From positions 1-36,965 of the forward strand of contig JAVVUQ010000008.1 of NCBI GenBank assembly GCA_036653075.1: a stretch of DNA of 36,965 nt. The letters are read 5' to 3'. This DNA is from JAVVUQ01 sp036653075 (GTDB taxonomy: Bacteria; Bacillota; Clostridia; Christensenellales; CAG-314). The translations under genes were made by a program, and so were the position numbers. Shown here one piece after another: positions 7,864 through 15,433 of the stretch. Within the stretch, counting starts at the first letter, position 1. Each line of letters begins with the position of its first letter. The notes under the pieces were generated by a model. It ran no database searches, had not been told where the DNA came from, and saw nothing but the letters and a program-made list of their open reading frames with translations.

Positions 7864-8250
7864 CTACTCAATCTCATCAAGCACAACTTTAATGTGACTT
7901 GTACGCTTCATAATGTGAAATGCTCTTCCTTGCGCTCTTGGCTGTACACGTTTTAGTGTCGGCCCTTCCATTGAATAGCATTCCGCTACATAAAGTCTTT
8001 CCTTGTCTTTACCCATATTTACTTCCGCATTAGCTGCCGCTGAATTTAAACATTTTAAAATCACGCTGCTTGCGGCTTTGGGTGTGTGCTCAAGTATTCC
8101 GCACGCTTGTTTGTAATTCTTGCCTCTTATTAAATCAAGAACTACTCCAACTTTTCCTGACGAAATCCTGATATACTTCGCCATAGCGAATGGACGTTTA
8201 TCCTTGTTAGCCTTTCTGGCTTCTGTTTTCTCTTTAACTCTTGTTGCCAT
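7864..8250 (-). CDS. rplV: 50S ribosomal protein L22
   Basis: L22 spans the large subunit, and its beta-hairpin lines the nascent-peptide tunnel. The core begins near residue 24 (AKYIRISSGKVGVVLDLIRG) after a Lys-rich lead of about 20 residues. The loop PTLKRVQPRAQGRAFHIMKR is the tunnel hairpin tip, and HIKVVLDE ends the protein. Length 128 compares with the usual 110-115. AGGAGG precedes ATG, 9 nt after rpsS. Confidence 0.96.
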   Translation of the reverse strand: MATRVKEKTEARKANKDKRPFAMAKYIRISSGKVGVVLDLIRGKNYKQACGILEHTPKAASSVILKCLNSAAANAEVNMGKDKERLYVAECYSMEGPTLKRVQPRAQGRAFHIMKRTSHIKVVLDEIE

Positions 8251-8259
8251 ACGAGCCTC

Positions 8260-8538
8260 CTACTTAGCTGCTGTTGTTTTGCTTCCGCTGTGTCCTCTAA
8301 AGGTTCTTGTCGGAGCAAATTCACCGAGTTTCATGCCTACCATTTCTTCCGTTACATATACAGGAACGTGTTTCCTTCCATCGTGCACCGCTATTGTGTG
8401 TCCAACAAAATCCGGAAAGATGGTTGATGAACGTGACCAAGTTTTTATTACTTTCTTTTCGCCTTTTTTGTTCATCTCTTGTATACGATTCAATAACTTT
8501 TCGTGGACGTAAGGTCCTTTCTTTACCGATCTACTCAT
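8260..8538 (-). CDS. rpsS: 30S ribosomal protein S19
   Basis: S19 is a head protein that contacts S13 and the A-site tRNA. The 92-residue product is typical: MSRSVKKGPYVHEKLLNRIQ, KVIKTWSRSSTIFPDFVGHT, IAVHDGRKHVPVYVTEEMVG, and the ending KLGEFAPTRTFRGHSG. GGAGG precedes ATG. It lies 13 nt after rplB. Confidence 0.97.
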   Translation of the reverse strand: MSRSVKKGPYVHEKLLNRIQEMNKKGEKKVIKTWSRSSTIFPDFVGHTIAVHDGRKHVPVYVTEEMVGMKLGEFAPTRTFRGHSGSKTTAAK

Positions 8539-8551
8539 TCTCTATCCTCCG

Positions 8552-9379
8552 TCAGTTAACACGTTTAATAATAAACCTGTTAGTTGTGTTCTTCTTCTTT
8601 CTTGTCTTATATCCGAGTGTCGGTTTACCCCAAGGCGTAACTGGTCCTGGTCTTCCGACTGGCGCTTTGCCCTCGCCGCCGCCGTGTGGGTGGTCGCAAG
8701 GATTCATTACTGCGCCACGAACTGTTGGACGAACGCCCATATGACGTTTCTTTCCAGCTTTTCCAAGCGATACTATTTCGTGATCTACGTTTCCTACCTG
8801 TCCGATTGTCGCGCGACATATTAATGGTATTAATCTCATTTCACCGCTTGGCATTCTTAAAGTTGCATATTTGCCCTCTTTAGCCATCAATTGAGCGCTC
8901 ATTCCAGCTGCTCTTGCAATTTGTCCGCCTTTGTTTGGATGAAGTTCAATATTGTGAACAATCGTACCTACTGGTATTGCGCTAAACGGTATGCAGTTTC
9001 CTACTTTTATATCTGCATTTTCTGCGCTTACTATTGTGTCGCCTACATTTAAACCAACTGGTGCTAATATATATCTCTTTTCGCCGTCTGCGTAATGTAA
9101 CAACGCTATATTTGCCGTTCTATTTGGATCGTATTCTATTGTAGCAACTTTCGCTGGAACATCAAACTTGTTCCTCTTAAAATCAATAATCCTATACTTG
9201 ATACGGTTTCCGCCACCAATGTGCCTTACGGTAATTCTTCCTGCGGCGTTTCTTCCGCCGTATCTGTGCTTAACGTCAAGCAAGCTTCTTTCCGGTTTAT
9301 TTGTCGTAATTTCTTCAAACATCGACACTGACATAAATCTATGCGCTGGTGTCGTCGGTTTATATCTTCTTATAGCCAT
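8552..9379 (-). CDS. rplB: 50S ribosomal protein L2
   Basis: L2 is needed for subunit joining and peptidyl-transferase activity. With ATG at 9379 it is 275 residues, the family length, starting MAIRRYKPTTPAHRFMSVS. It shows GRNAAGRITVRHIGGGNR-type RNA-binding sequence, the KGGQIARAAGMSAQLMAKEG segment, and the catalytic-region signature NPCDHPHGGGEGKAPVGRPG with the conserved histidine. An in-frame upstream start at 9412 is rejected because GGAGG lies nine bases before 9379 and the longer form would overlap rplW by 20 nt. Confidence 0.97.
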   Translation of the reverse strand: MAIRRYKPTTPAHRFMSVSMFEEITTNKPERSLLDVKHRYGGRNAAGRITVRHIGGGNRIKYRIIDFKRNKFDVPAKVATIEYDPNRTANIALLHYADGEKRYILAPVGLNVGDTIVSAENADIKVGNCIPFSAIPVGTIVHNIELHPNKGGQIARAAGMSAQLMAKEGKYATLRMPSGEMRLIPLICRATIGQVGNVDHEIVSLGKAGKKRHMGVRPTVRGAVMNPCDHPHGGGEGKAPVGRPGPVTPWGKPTLGYKTRKKKNTTNRFIIKRVN

Positions 9380-9392
9380 AACTTGCTTCCTC

Positions 9393-9686
9393 CTATACCG
9401 ACAAGCTGTCAAAGAACTCTATTGACTTGCTTTCGGATGTCAATGTTACAATCGCTTTTTTAATTTTCGATGTATAACCTTGAGTCTTGCCTTGTCTTTT
9501 AAGTTTACCTTTAACGCTGATAGTATTGACTTTTTCGACTTTAACGCCGAATATTTCTTCCACAGCTTGTTTGACTTGAATTTTATTTGCATTTCTATCA
9601 ACAACAAACGTGTATTTCTTCAAACTTATGCCTGAATAGCTTTTTTCAGTTAATACTGGCTTTTTTATTATATCATAGGCGTTCAT
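9393..9686 (-). CDS. rplW: 50S ribosomal protein L23
   Basis: L23 sits at the tunnel exit and binds trigger factor and SRP. The 97-residue product has the usual MNAYDIIKKPVLTEKSY opening, FVVDRNANKIQVKQAVEEIF with the conserved NK-I/K pattern, and VEKVNTISVKGKLKRQGKTQ. The ATG overlaps the rplD stop by four bases (ATGA), a sign of coupling, and GAGGGGG lies ten bases upstream. Confidence 0.96.
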   Translation of the reverse strand: MNAYDIIKKPVLTEKSYSGISLKKYTFVVDRNANKIQVKQAVEEIFGVKVEKVNTISVKGKLKRQGKTQGYTSKIKKAIVTLTSESKSIEFFDSLSV

Positions 9687-10306
9687 TCAGTGTATACCCC
9701 CTCAAATTTCTTGAGTGCTTCCTTTGTTGCAAATATACTGCCGTACGCAACAAGTTGGTAAACGTTTAATAATTCAATATTTACTATTTCAAGTCCTTCG
9801 ACATTCTTAGCAGCTCTTAATAAAATTTCGTCGTTTGTATCTGTTATTATTAACGCTTTTCCGTTTACCTTAAAATTGTTCAAAATTGTTTGTACTAACT
9901 TGGTTTTAGCTTCGCCTATTTCTACCTTATCCAAAACCTTTATCTCATTGTTTTGCACTCTGTAACTCATGGCTGATAACATTGCGCGGCACTTTGAGTA
10001 TTTATTAATTTTAACAGAGAAATCTCTCGGCTTCGGAGCAAAAACTACGCCGCCTTTAATCCATTGCGGAGCGCGTATGCTACCTTGACGAGCGCGTCCT
10101 GTGCCTTTTTGTTTCCAAGGCTTTACGCCGCCGCCCCTAACTTCTGAGCGTGTCAAAGTGCTTTTTGTACCTTGACGTTGGTTTGCTTGATACGATACTA
10201 TTACTTGATGAATAAGAGCTTCGTTGTAATCCCAACCGAACACTTCATCATTTAATTCCACTGCGCCGACTTCGGCAGCTTGTGTATTATATACTTTTAA
10301 TTGCAT
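9683..10306 (-). CDS. rplD: 50S ribosomal protein L4
   Basis: L4 binds 23S rRNA and reaches into the exit tunnel; in enterobacteria it also represses the S10 operon through its leader. The 207-residue product has the tunnel loop RQGTKSTLTRSEVRGGGVKP followed by WKQKGTGRARQGSIRAPQW, and the C-terminal Rossmann-like half (KALIITDTNDEILLRAAKN, then NIELLNVYQLVAYGSIF). AAGGAG precedes ATG. Whether it controls the leader at 11548-11807 here is untested. Confidence 0.97.
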   Translation of the reverse strand: MQLKVYNTQAAEVGAVELNDEVFGWDYNEALIHQVIVSYQANQRQGTKSTLTRSEVRGGGVKPWKQKGTGRARQGSIRAPQWIKGGVVFAPKPRDFSVKINKYSKCRAMLSAMSYRVQNNEIKVLDKVEIGEAKTKLVQTILNNFKVNGKALIITDTNDEILLRAAKNVEGLEIVNIELLNVYQLVAYGSIFATKEALKKFEGVYTE

Positions 10307-10325
10307 TTGTCCGACTCCTTCATCT

Positions 10326-10952
10326 TTACTTTTTAACAGCGTTTCGTACTGTCACTAACGAACCTTTTGGTCCTGGAATTGCTCCCTTAATGAGTAATAC
10401 ATTTCTCGCTGCATCGACTTTTACAACTGTTAGGTTCAATATTGTAACTTGCTCAACTCCGTATTGTCCCGGTAATTTTCTACCTTTCATAACTCTTGAC
10501 GGACTTGAGTTTGCGCTCATTGCGCCTACTTCTCTATGAACAGGTCCAACACCGTGAGTTTCTTTCAATCTATGAAAGCCCCATCTCTTAATGTTACCTG
10601 AAAAGCCGTGTCCTCTCGTCGTTCCCACTACGTCTACAAAGTCGTTTTCTTTAAACGTTTCACACGTAATCTTATCGCCAACTTTGTAATCGCCCTCAAG
10701 CATAAACTCCCTCAGAACTTTCATCGTTTCAAGGCCTGTCGCCTTAAATTTTCCAGCTTCTGGTTTTGTGAGCTTTTTTTCTTTTACGCTTCCGAATGCT
10801 AATTGTACAGCCTTATATCCGTCACGTTCAATGCTCTTTACCTGACTTACAACACACGGTCCCGCTTCTACTACTGTAACTGGAACCATTGTTCCATCAG
10901 CGGTAAACACCTGCGTCATTCCTAATTTCTTTCCTATGATTGCTTTATTCAT
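10326..10952 (-). CDS. rplC: 50S ribosomal protein L3
   Basis: L3 is an early assembly protein reaching the peptidyl-transferase centre. The 208-residue product has MNKAIIGKKLGMTQVFTADG at the start, the HGFSGNIKRWGFHRLKETHG loop that approaches the active site, and GRKLPGQYGVEQVTILNLTV. GGAGG lies twelve bases before ATG, a rather long spacing. It follows rpsJ by 38 nt. Confidence 0.97.
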   Translation of the reverse strand: MNKAIIGKKLGMTQVFTADGTMVPVTVVEAGPCVVSQVKSIERDGYKAVQLAFGSVKEKKLTKPEAGKFKATGLETMKVLREFMLEGDYKVGDKITCETFKENDFVDVVGTTRGHGFSGNIKRWGFHRLKETHGVGPVHREVGAMSANSSPSRVMKGRKLPGQYGVEQVTILNLTVVKVDAARNVLLIKGAIPGPKGSLVTVRNAVKK

Positions 10953-10990
10953 TGATAAAGTTCACCTCCAAATGTGTATTGCAGAAAGAT

Positions 10991-11299
10991 TTACAATTTT
11001 ATGTCAATATCGATTCCCGCCGGTAAATCTAACTTTGTTAAACTTTCAACCGTCTTGGCGTTTGGACTATAAATATCTATCAAACGTCTGTGCGTTCTCG
11101 ACTCGAATTGCTCACGTGAATCCTTGTACTTAAATGTCGCACGCAGTATCGTTATTACCTCTTTTTCTGTTGGCAATGGTATAGGTCCGCTAACTTTACT
11201 TCCCATACGCTTCGCCGTCTCAACGATTTTTGCCGTTGCTTGATCAACTAACTCGTGATCATAACCTCTCAATTTGATTCTGATTCTCTGATTTGCCAT
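10991..11299 (-). CDS. rpsJ: 30S ribosomal protein S10
   Basis: S10 (NusE) is a small-subunit head protein that also joins NusB and NusG in transcription antitermination. The 102-residue product matches the family throughout: QRIRIKLRGYDHELVDQATA, KVSGPIPLPTEKEVITILRA, KDSREQFESRTHRRLIDIYS, and LTKLDLPAGIDIDIKL. AGGAG precedes ATG by six bases. It is the first gene of the operon, and about 508 nt of untranslated leader separates it from the best upstream promoter. Confidence 0.97.
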   Translation of the reverse strand: MANQRIRIKLRGYDHELVDQATAKIVETAKRMGSKVSGPIPLPTEKEVITILRATFKYKDSREQFESRTHRRLIDIYSPNAKTVESLTKLDLPAGIDIDIKL

Positions 11300-11547
11300 A
11301 TTTTTCTCCTAATAATGATGTTTTATCTCGGCACAAAACACACAACATAATCCCCATCTAATCGCATTAGCAACATATGCCCACAATTAAATACTAACCA
11401 ACGCTTTCAATTACATATTCTTGTTATTTTACAACTAATTCAAGTACCATTTTCACAACAACGCCTAAACCATTATGTAAAATAAGTTCTGTAATTTTAA
11501 TTACGTTTTATTGACAACTACTTCGTGTGTGTCATACTGCAGCCATT
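11300..11547 (-). other. AT-rich S10-operon leader distal to the internal terminator
   Basis: This 250-nt stretch between the terminator-like hairpin and rpsJ has no gene of its own that I can support. Right after the hairpin the minus strand holds AGGAG, then twelve bases and an ATG opening an eight-codon frame (MLFLMAAV, stop). It might be a leader peptide overlapping the terminator but is too short to judge. No near-consensus minus-strand promoter was found here. A TTGACA at 11511-11516 on the plus strand with CATACT sixteen bases on is a possible weak divergent promoter. Confidence 0.4.
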
Positions 11548-11570
11548 AAAAAAAGCATCTATAATGCTTT
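11548..11570 (-). terminator. Internal terminator/attenuator in the S10 leader
   Basis: On the minus strand a 7-bp stem AAAGCAT/ATGCTTT with a 5-nt loop is followed by a run of U residues, then AATGG. It lies about 240 nt after the promoter at 11814-11843 and 250 nt before rpsJ. It can end a short RNA, or it can attenuate the ribosomal protein operon. The stem is short and AT-rich, so it may be leaky by design. Confidence 0.6.
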
Positions 11571-11807
11571 CTCCTGTCCACCTTCCGTATAGTTTGCTAA
11601 ACCAATAGTTCTAAAATCATCTCTTAAATATTGATTAGTCTTAAGTCTTACAACCCATTAAACTTACAACGCACTTGTAACGCAAAGGCAACTTTGGATA
11701 CCCGATAGGCAATCGGGCGTGTGCCGTTGGTAATCGTGTACCAATGGTCGTCGATAAGTTATCTCTTATCTTGAGTAACCTTACCGCATCTTCCCTTAAT
11801 CCGCAGC
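11571..11807 (-). ncRNA. Structured leader RNA or small RNA upstream of rpsJ
   Basis: About 135 nt of higher-GC sequence in an AT-rich spacer contain five consecutive small hairpins. The paired segments are at 11664-11669/11675-11680, 11683-11687/11692-11696, 11701-11706/11712-11717, 11724-11732/11739-11747 and 11753-11758/11765-11770. A sigma-A-like promoter before it and a U-tract hairpin after it support transcription on the minus strand. One pair is G-U if the plus strand is transcribed but A-C on the minus strand, and one loop is GCAA on the plus strand, so the strand is not settled. It is not recognisable to me as 6S, SRP, RNase P, tmRNA or a T-box. Confidence 0.5.
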
Positions 11808-11813
11808 TTATGT

Positions 11814-11843
11814 ATTGTACCATATCATAATATCCGCTGTCAA
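11814..11843 (-). promoter_or_regulatory. Sigma-A-type promoter of the S10 operon
   Basis: On the minus strand TTGACA (11838-11843) is followed after 18 bases by TACAAT (11814-11819). The first is the consensus -35; the second differs from the -10 consensus at one base. The predicted start is near 11807. It is the only strong promoter seen between deoC and rpsJ. Confidence 0.7.
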
Positions 11844-11847
11844 GCAT

Positions 11848-12243
11848 TTATTCAATCATTTTTGCATAATAATACAAATAATTTCAATATCTTTTCGATT
11901 TGATTAAAATAAATTCGAAAAAAATGAATATCGAATTAAAATAATGATTTTTAGATTTTAATAATTAATATTTATTTAAATAATGGTTATTTATCTAAAT
12001 AAACAATTAATTTATAAATAATTTGCAAAAAACAAAAATACTAAAATATTAAAATAAATTTTTTATTTTAAAGGTAATATCGAAAAATGCGAACGTATCA
12101 CTGCAATTATTACATTGCTTTTTACGTTCGCATTACATCTATTTTTTTAATATAGTTTTTACAAAGTACAAATTAATTTTTTTATTTAATAAAATTAAAC
12201 TATTAAATTAATTCTTTTATTTAATAAAATTAAACTATTAAAT
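11848..12243. repeat. AT-rich spacer with a 35-bp repeat at the assembly gap
   Basis: No gene is seen here. From 11850 to 12060 the sequence is irregular and very AT-rich. At 12171 a unit beginning AATTAATTTTTTTATTTAAT starts and recurs at 12206 with one change (a 35-bp period) until the gap opens at 12244. The 100 N at 12244-12343 therefore probably hide more copies of the array and the sequence just beyond the 3' end of deoC. Confidence 0.7.
12083..12134 (-). terminator. Terminator downstream of deoC
   Basis: A perfect 12-bp inverted repeat, AATGCGAACGTA with TACGTTCGCATT (12086-12097 with 12123-12134), encloses a second small stem GCAAT/ATTGC. On the minus strand the stem runs directly into TTTTT. 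The plus strand also has a T-run shortly after, so it might work in both directions. Confidence 0.7.
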
Positions 12244-12356
12244 NNNNNNNNNNNNNNNNNNNNNNNNNNNNNNNNNNNNNNNNNNNNNNNNNNNNNNNNN
12301 NNNNNNNNNNNNNNNNNNNNNNNNNNNNNNNNNNNNNNNNNNNTGATTAAATAAAT

Positions 12357-13016
12357 TTAAATTAATTTTTCTTCTTTAACAATTTTGACAATAGCGCTTG
12401 TGCCTAATCTATCGCAGCCTAATTTTAAATAATCTTCTGCGTCAATTATGGAGCGAATTCCGCCTGAAGCTTTCATTTTGATATTTTTTCCGATATTTTC
12501 TTTAAACAAGGAAATGTCCTCTCTTGTTGCTCCGCCGCCGCCAAAGCCTGTGGAAGTTTTGATATAATTTGCGCCGCTTTCCGTTACGATTTGGCACATT
12601 TTAATCTTTTCTTCTTGAGTTAGCAGACAAGTTTCGATAATTACTTTAAGAATTTTGTTGCCTGTGGCTTTTTTTACCGATTTGATTTCTTCTAATACGC
12701 CATTGTAATCTTTTTCTTTAACCATTCCGATATTGATAACCATATCGATTTCGTCAGCGCCGTTTTCTATTGCGTTAATCGTTTCAAAAACTTTTGTGGC
12801 TGTTGTATTGTAACCATTTGGAAAACCAATAACTGTGCATATGGCAAGTTTATCGCCTACGAATTTTTTAGCTTCCGCTACAAAACGAGGTGGAATACAA
12901 GCTGAAGCTGTTTTATATTCTACAGCATCTATTAGCAACTCTTTTATTTGGCTAATCGTTGCGCTTTGTGTTAGCAATGTATGGTCGACGTGCTTTAAAA
13001 TTTCTCTAATTTCCAT
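12357..13016 (-). CDS. deoC: Deoxyribose-phosphate aldolase
   Basis: DeoC cleaves 2-deoxyribose 5-phosphate to glyceraldehyde 3-phosphate and acetaldehyde, letting the cell use deoxynucleosides as carbon. The 219-residue TIM barrel has DHTLL near the start, CTVIGFPNGYNTTATKV, DEIDMVINIG with the catalytic Asp at 91, the Schiff-base lysine K153 in YIKTSTGFGGGGAT and the second active-site lysine K182 in MKASGGIR. AAGGAG precedes ATG. It follows an ECF S component by 144 nt, which fits a nucleoside-salvage link, though this is inferred from position only. Its 3' end borders a 100-N gap. Confidence 0.96.
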   Translation of the reverse strand: MEIREILKHVDHTLLTQSATISQIKELLIDAVEYKTASACIPPRFVAEAKKFVGDKLAICTVIGFPNGYNTTATKVFETINAIENGADEIDMVINIGMVKEKDYNGVLEEIKSVKKATGNKILKVIIETCLLTQEEKIKMCQIVTESGANYIKTSTGFGGGGATREDISLFKENIGKNIKMKASGGIRSIIDAEDYLKLGCDRLGTSAIVKIVKEEKLI

Positions 13017-13160
13017 AACAAATCTCCTTTTAATATAATTTAAAAATCTTATTATAATATAGATTTATAACAACTTTCTTATAATTTAATTAAAAAATCA
13101 TAAGGAACTAATTTAAAAAATTTCTTATGAAAATTTACTGTAAAATTTACTTTAATTTAA

Positions 13161-13682
13161 TTATTTAGTTTTATTGATTCCTAAAAGTTGTTTAACGTTA
13201 GTTTTTATTAATAGCAAGCAAAGCGCTATTGCTAAAACAGATGAAGCAGCCGCTTGAATTAAATTTGAAACGATAGCGCCTGTGGCGTAAGTAATATCAA
13301 ATACAATTAATTCATAAACGAAATAGCCTGCAACCATTACAATTTCAGCGCAAATGGCGCTGATGATGATTCTTGCAATTTTAGGTTCTTTAGTCATATT
13401 AACTTTAAATCCATACATAACCATAACTGCTGTAAAGGATACTAACGCTTTAATAATAAGCGTACCTGGCGCATACACAGTGTATCCTAACATTAAATCT
13501 GCAAGCATTGCGCCGATACCTGCAGCTGGGATAGTCCAAGCCCCCAACAAGAAAGAAACAGCAATAATAATTGAATCTCCCAAATTGATGTAGCCACCCA
13601 AGGCATTAGGAATTGCTGGAAACATCGTTAATACAGCAATAAGCGCTGCAGCGACACCAGTATAAACAAATTTTTTAGTCAC
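13161..13682 (-). CDS. ECF transporter S component (substrate unknown)
   Basis: The 173-residue protein has five or six hydrophobic segments and the features of energy-coupling-factor S components: an AxxxA pattern in the first helix (residues 12-16), GGYINLGDSIIIAVSFLLG, then GIGAMLADLMLGYTVYAPGT and LIIKALVSF. Such proteins bind a vitamin or other small substrate in the membrane and share an EcfA/EcfA'/EcfT module, here expected elsewhere in the genome. The start is GTG at 13680-13682 with AAGGAG five bases before; an ATG one base upstream is followed at once by a stop. Only 66 nt separate it from rng, too little for a riboswitch, so the substrate cannot be read from a leader. Confidence 0.85.
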   Translation of the reverse strand: MTKKFVYTGVAAALIAVLTMFPAIPNALGGYINLGDSIIIAVSFLLGAWTIPAAGIGAMLADLMLGYTVYAPGTLIIKALVSFTAVMVMYGFKVNMTKEPKIARIIISAICAEIVMVAGYFVYELIVFDITYATGAIVSNLIQAAASSVLAIALCLLLIKTNVKQLLGINKTK

Positions 13683-13748
13683 ATTTTCTCCTTTCGAACA
13701 CCTTATGTTGTGTAAATATGTGTTCTTTTTGTAATCAATATAATAAAT

Positions 13749-15191
13749 TTACGCCTTAGTTACTTTAAATTCTTGATAGGGCATAGAATTGTCTGTTAAA
13801 ACGTAAATACGTTTTTGTGGAAAAACATTTGAAAATAAAGACATTATGCGTTTTGCGCTGATATGTCCTTCCAAAACAGTAGGATTTAGGGTAACTATAA
13901 CTGCTTTAGCGTCGCTGTTTTCCAAGATTTCCAAAATTGCGACACGAATTTTGCTAATAAGATAGTCTTCTGTATATACCCAACCTTCGCCTTTACAAAA
14001 AGGACATTCTTGCTTCAAAAAGTTTGTTGTTTCATTTCGGCTCTTTTTGCGAGTAATCTCAACCAATCCCAATCCTGTTAAGCCTACAACAACCGTTTTT
14101 ATTCTATCTGATTTAAATAATTCTCTAAGCTGTTCTAATACGGCTTGCTGATGTTCTTCTTTTTCCATATCGATGAAATCAACAATTACAATTCCGCCAA
14201 TGTTTCTAAGTTTAAGTTGACGAACTATTTCTTTAGAAGCTTCAATATTTGTAGCAAAAGCGGTTTCCTCAAGATTTTTACTTTCGGTAAATGAACCCGA
14301 GTTAATATCTATTATAGTCAAAGCTTCAGTTTTGTCAATTATTAAATAGGCTCCGCTTTTTAAAATCACCTTTTTGTTCATAAGTTTTTCAATTTCGTCA
14401 TTTATTCCATATAATTCAAAGATATCGTGTCCGTTATTATTCAATTTTACTTCGCATTTTATACCTATTGCTTCAACTTGTTGCAAAAATCTTTCGTATA
14501 ATTGCTCAGTGTTGACAATTACGCTATCACCATTTGATAGTATATCACGAATAATACGAGCAGCCAAATCATCTTCTTTATGAATAAGTTGAACTTGAGC
14601 GTTTTCGCCACGCCTTTTTATAACTGTCCACATCGCCGTCAATTTATCAATATCATCTTGCAGCTGTTTCTTTGTAGCTAATGCAGCAGCCGTACGGATA
14701 ATATAACCGTGTTCTTTATTTCGCATTCCATCTATTTTCTCTGCAAGTCGCTTGCGCTCGCTATCTTCAATCTTATGACTAACTCCAATATAATTCATAT
14801 TAGGTAACAGCACTAAATACCGTCCCGCAATTGTTATATTATTGGTAATTCTCGCTCCTTTTGCTCCCGACTCATCTTTCGCTACTTGCACTAATACATT
14901 GTCGCCTTCTTTAATATACAACGTTTGTTTGTACTCCACTTGATCAATAACAGTATCTAATTGACTCTTATCTACGCAAATATCACCGAAATTAAAATAA
15001 GCGTTACGCTTAAGCCCTATATCTACAAACGCCGCTTGTATCCCCATAACGACATTAACTACTCGCCCTATATAAATATTACCGACATTAGATAACGCAG
15101 CTTTTTCTGTATAAAATTCAGTGAGCAAGCCATCTGCCATTACAGCAGCTCGAGTCGTCTCCTTTTGATTGTCAATAATTATTTTGTTCAT
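13749..15191 (-). CDS. rng: Ribonuclease G (RNase E/G family)
   Basis: RNase E/G enzymes cut single-stranded RNA and act in rRNA maturation and mRNA decay. The 480-residue product has an S1 domain in the N-terminal quarter (NIYIGRVVNVVMGIQAAFVD, residues 38-57), the catalytic aspartates in IIDINSG (D295) and IVIVDFIDME (D338), the NIEASKEIVRQLKLRNIGG segment, and the Zn-link CPFC at 396-399. It has the G-type length and lacks the long RNase E tail. AAAGGAAAG precedes ATG. The radical SAM/DUF2344 pair lies upstream, a typical clostridial order, but rplU and rpmA, which often follow, are absent. Confidence 0.95.
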   Translation of the reverse strand: MNKIIIDNQKETTRAAVMADGLLTEFYTEKAALSNVGNIYIGRVVNVVMGIQAAFVDIGLKRNAYFNFGDICVDKSQLDTVIDQVEYKQTLYIKEGDNVLVQVAKDESGAKGARITNNITIAGRYLVLLPNMNYIGVSHKIEDSERKRLAEKIDGMRNKEHGYIIRTAAALATKKQLQDDIDKLTAMWTVIKRRGENAQVQLIHKEDDLAARIIRDILSNGDSVIVNTEQLYERFLQQVEAIGIKCEVKLNNNGHDIFELYGINDEIEKLMNKKVILKSGAYLIIDKTEALTIIDINSGSFTESKNLEETAFATNIEASKEIVRQLKLRNIGGIVIVDFIDMEKEEHQQAVLEQLRELFKSDRIKTVVVGLTGLGLVEITRKKSRNETTNFLKQECPFCKGEGWVYTEDYLISKIRVAILEILENSDAKAVIVTLNPTVLEGHISAKRIMSLFSNVFPQKRIYVLTDNSMPYQEFKVTKA

Positions 15192-15433
15192 CGCTTTCCT
15201 TTTAATAACTCTCTATACGCTACTAAATTCTAATTTTTACAATTATCAATCATTTATATTAATAATTTCTGATTTATATTGATTATTAAGCATTTATATT
15301 AATAATTTCTGATTTATATTAATTATTAATCATTTATATTAATAATTTCTGATTTATATTGATTATTAATCCTTTATATTAATATTTTTATGATTTATAT
15401 TAATTATTTGTGGTTTATGCAACATTTTTATAG
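15192..15433. repeat. 40-bp tandem repeat between rng and the DUF2344 gene
   Basis: A 40-bp unit beginning CATTTATATTAATAATTTCT recurs at 15251, 15291, 15331 and, diverged, 15371. Each unit consists of two related 20-bp halves, so about eight half-copies are present. No gene, promoter or terminator could be supported inside. The array separates two genes that usually lie close together. Confidence 0.85.

Noticed and set aside
11541..11600. T-box leader suggested by GGTGG and GGAG near a terminator
   Set aside because: The conserved T-box sequence (TGGNACCGCG-like) and the specifier and AG-bulge elements are not present.
11641..11847. A 68-residue minus-strand reading frame upstream of rpsJ
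   Set aside because: Its ATG lies at the -35 box of the likely promoter, so it would precede the transcript start. It has no ribosome-binding site, and the frame overlaps the hairpin block.
12244..12343. Possible insertion element at the N gap
   Set aside because: Gap edges are tandem repeats, with no terminal inverted repeats or transposase fragments. The length of exactly 100 N is a placeholder.
13683..13748. Riboswitch upstream of the ECF S component
   Set aside because: Only 66 nt separate it from rng, with no aptamer-like conserved sequence.
15251..15411. CRISPR-like array in the 40-bp repeats
   Set aside because: Units are directly adjacent with no unique spacers, are nearly pure AT and have no cas genes nearby.
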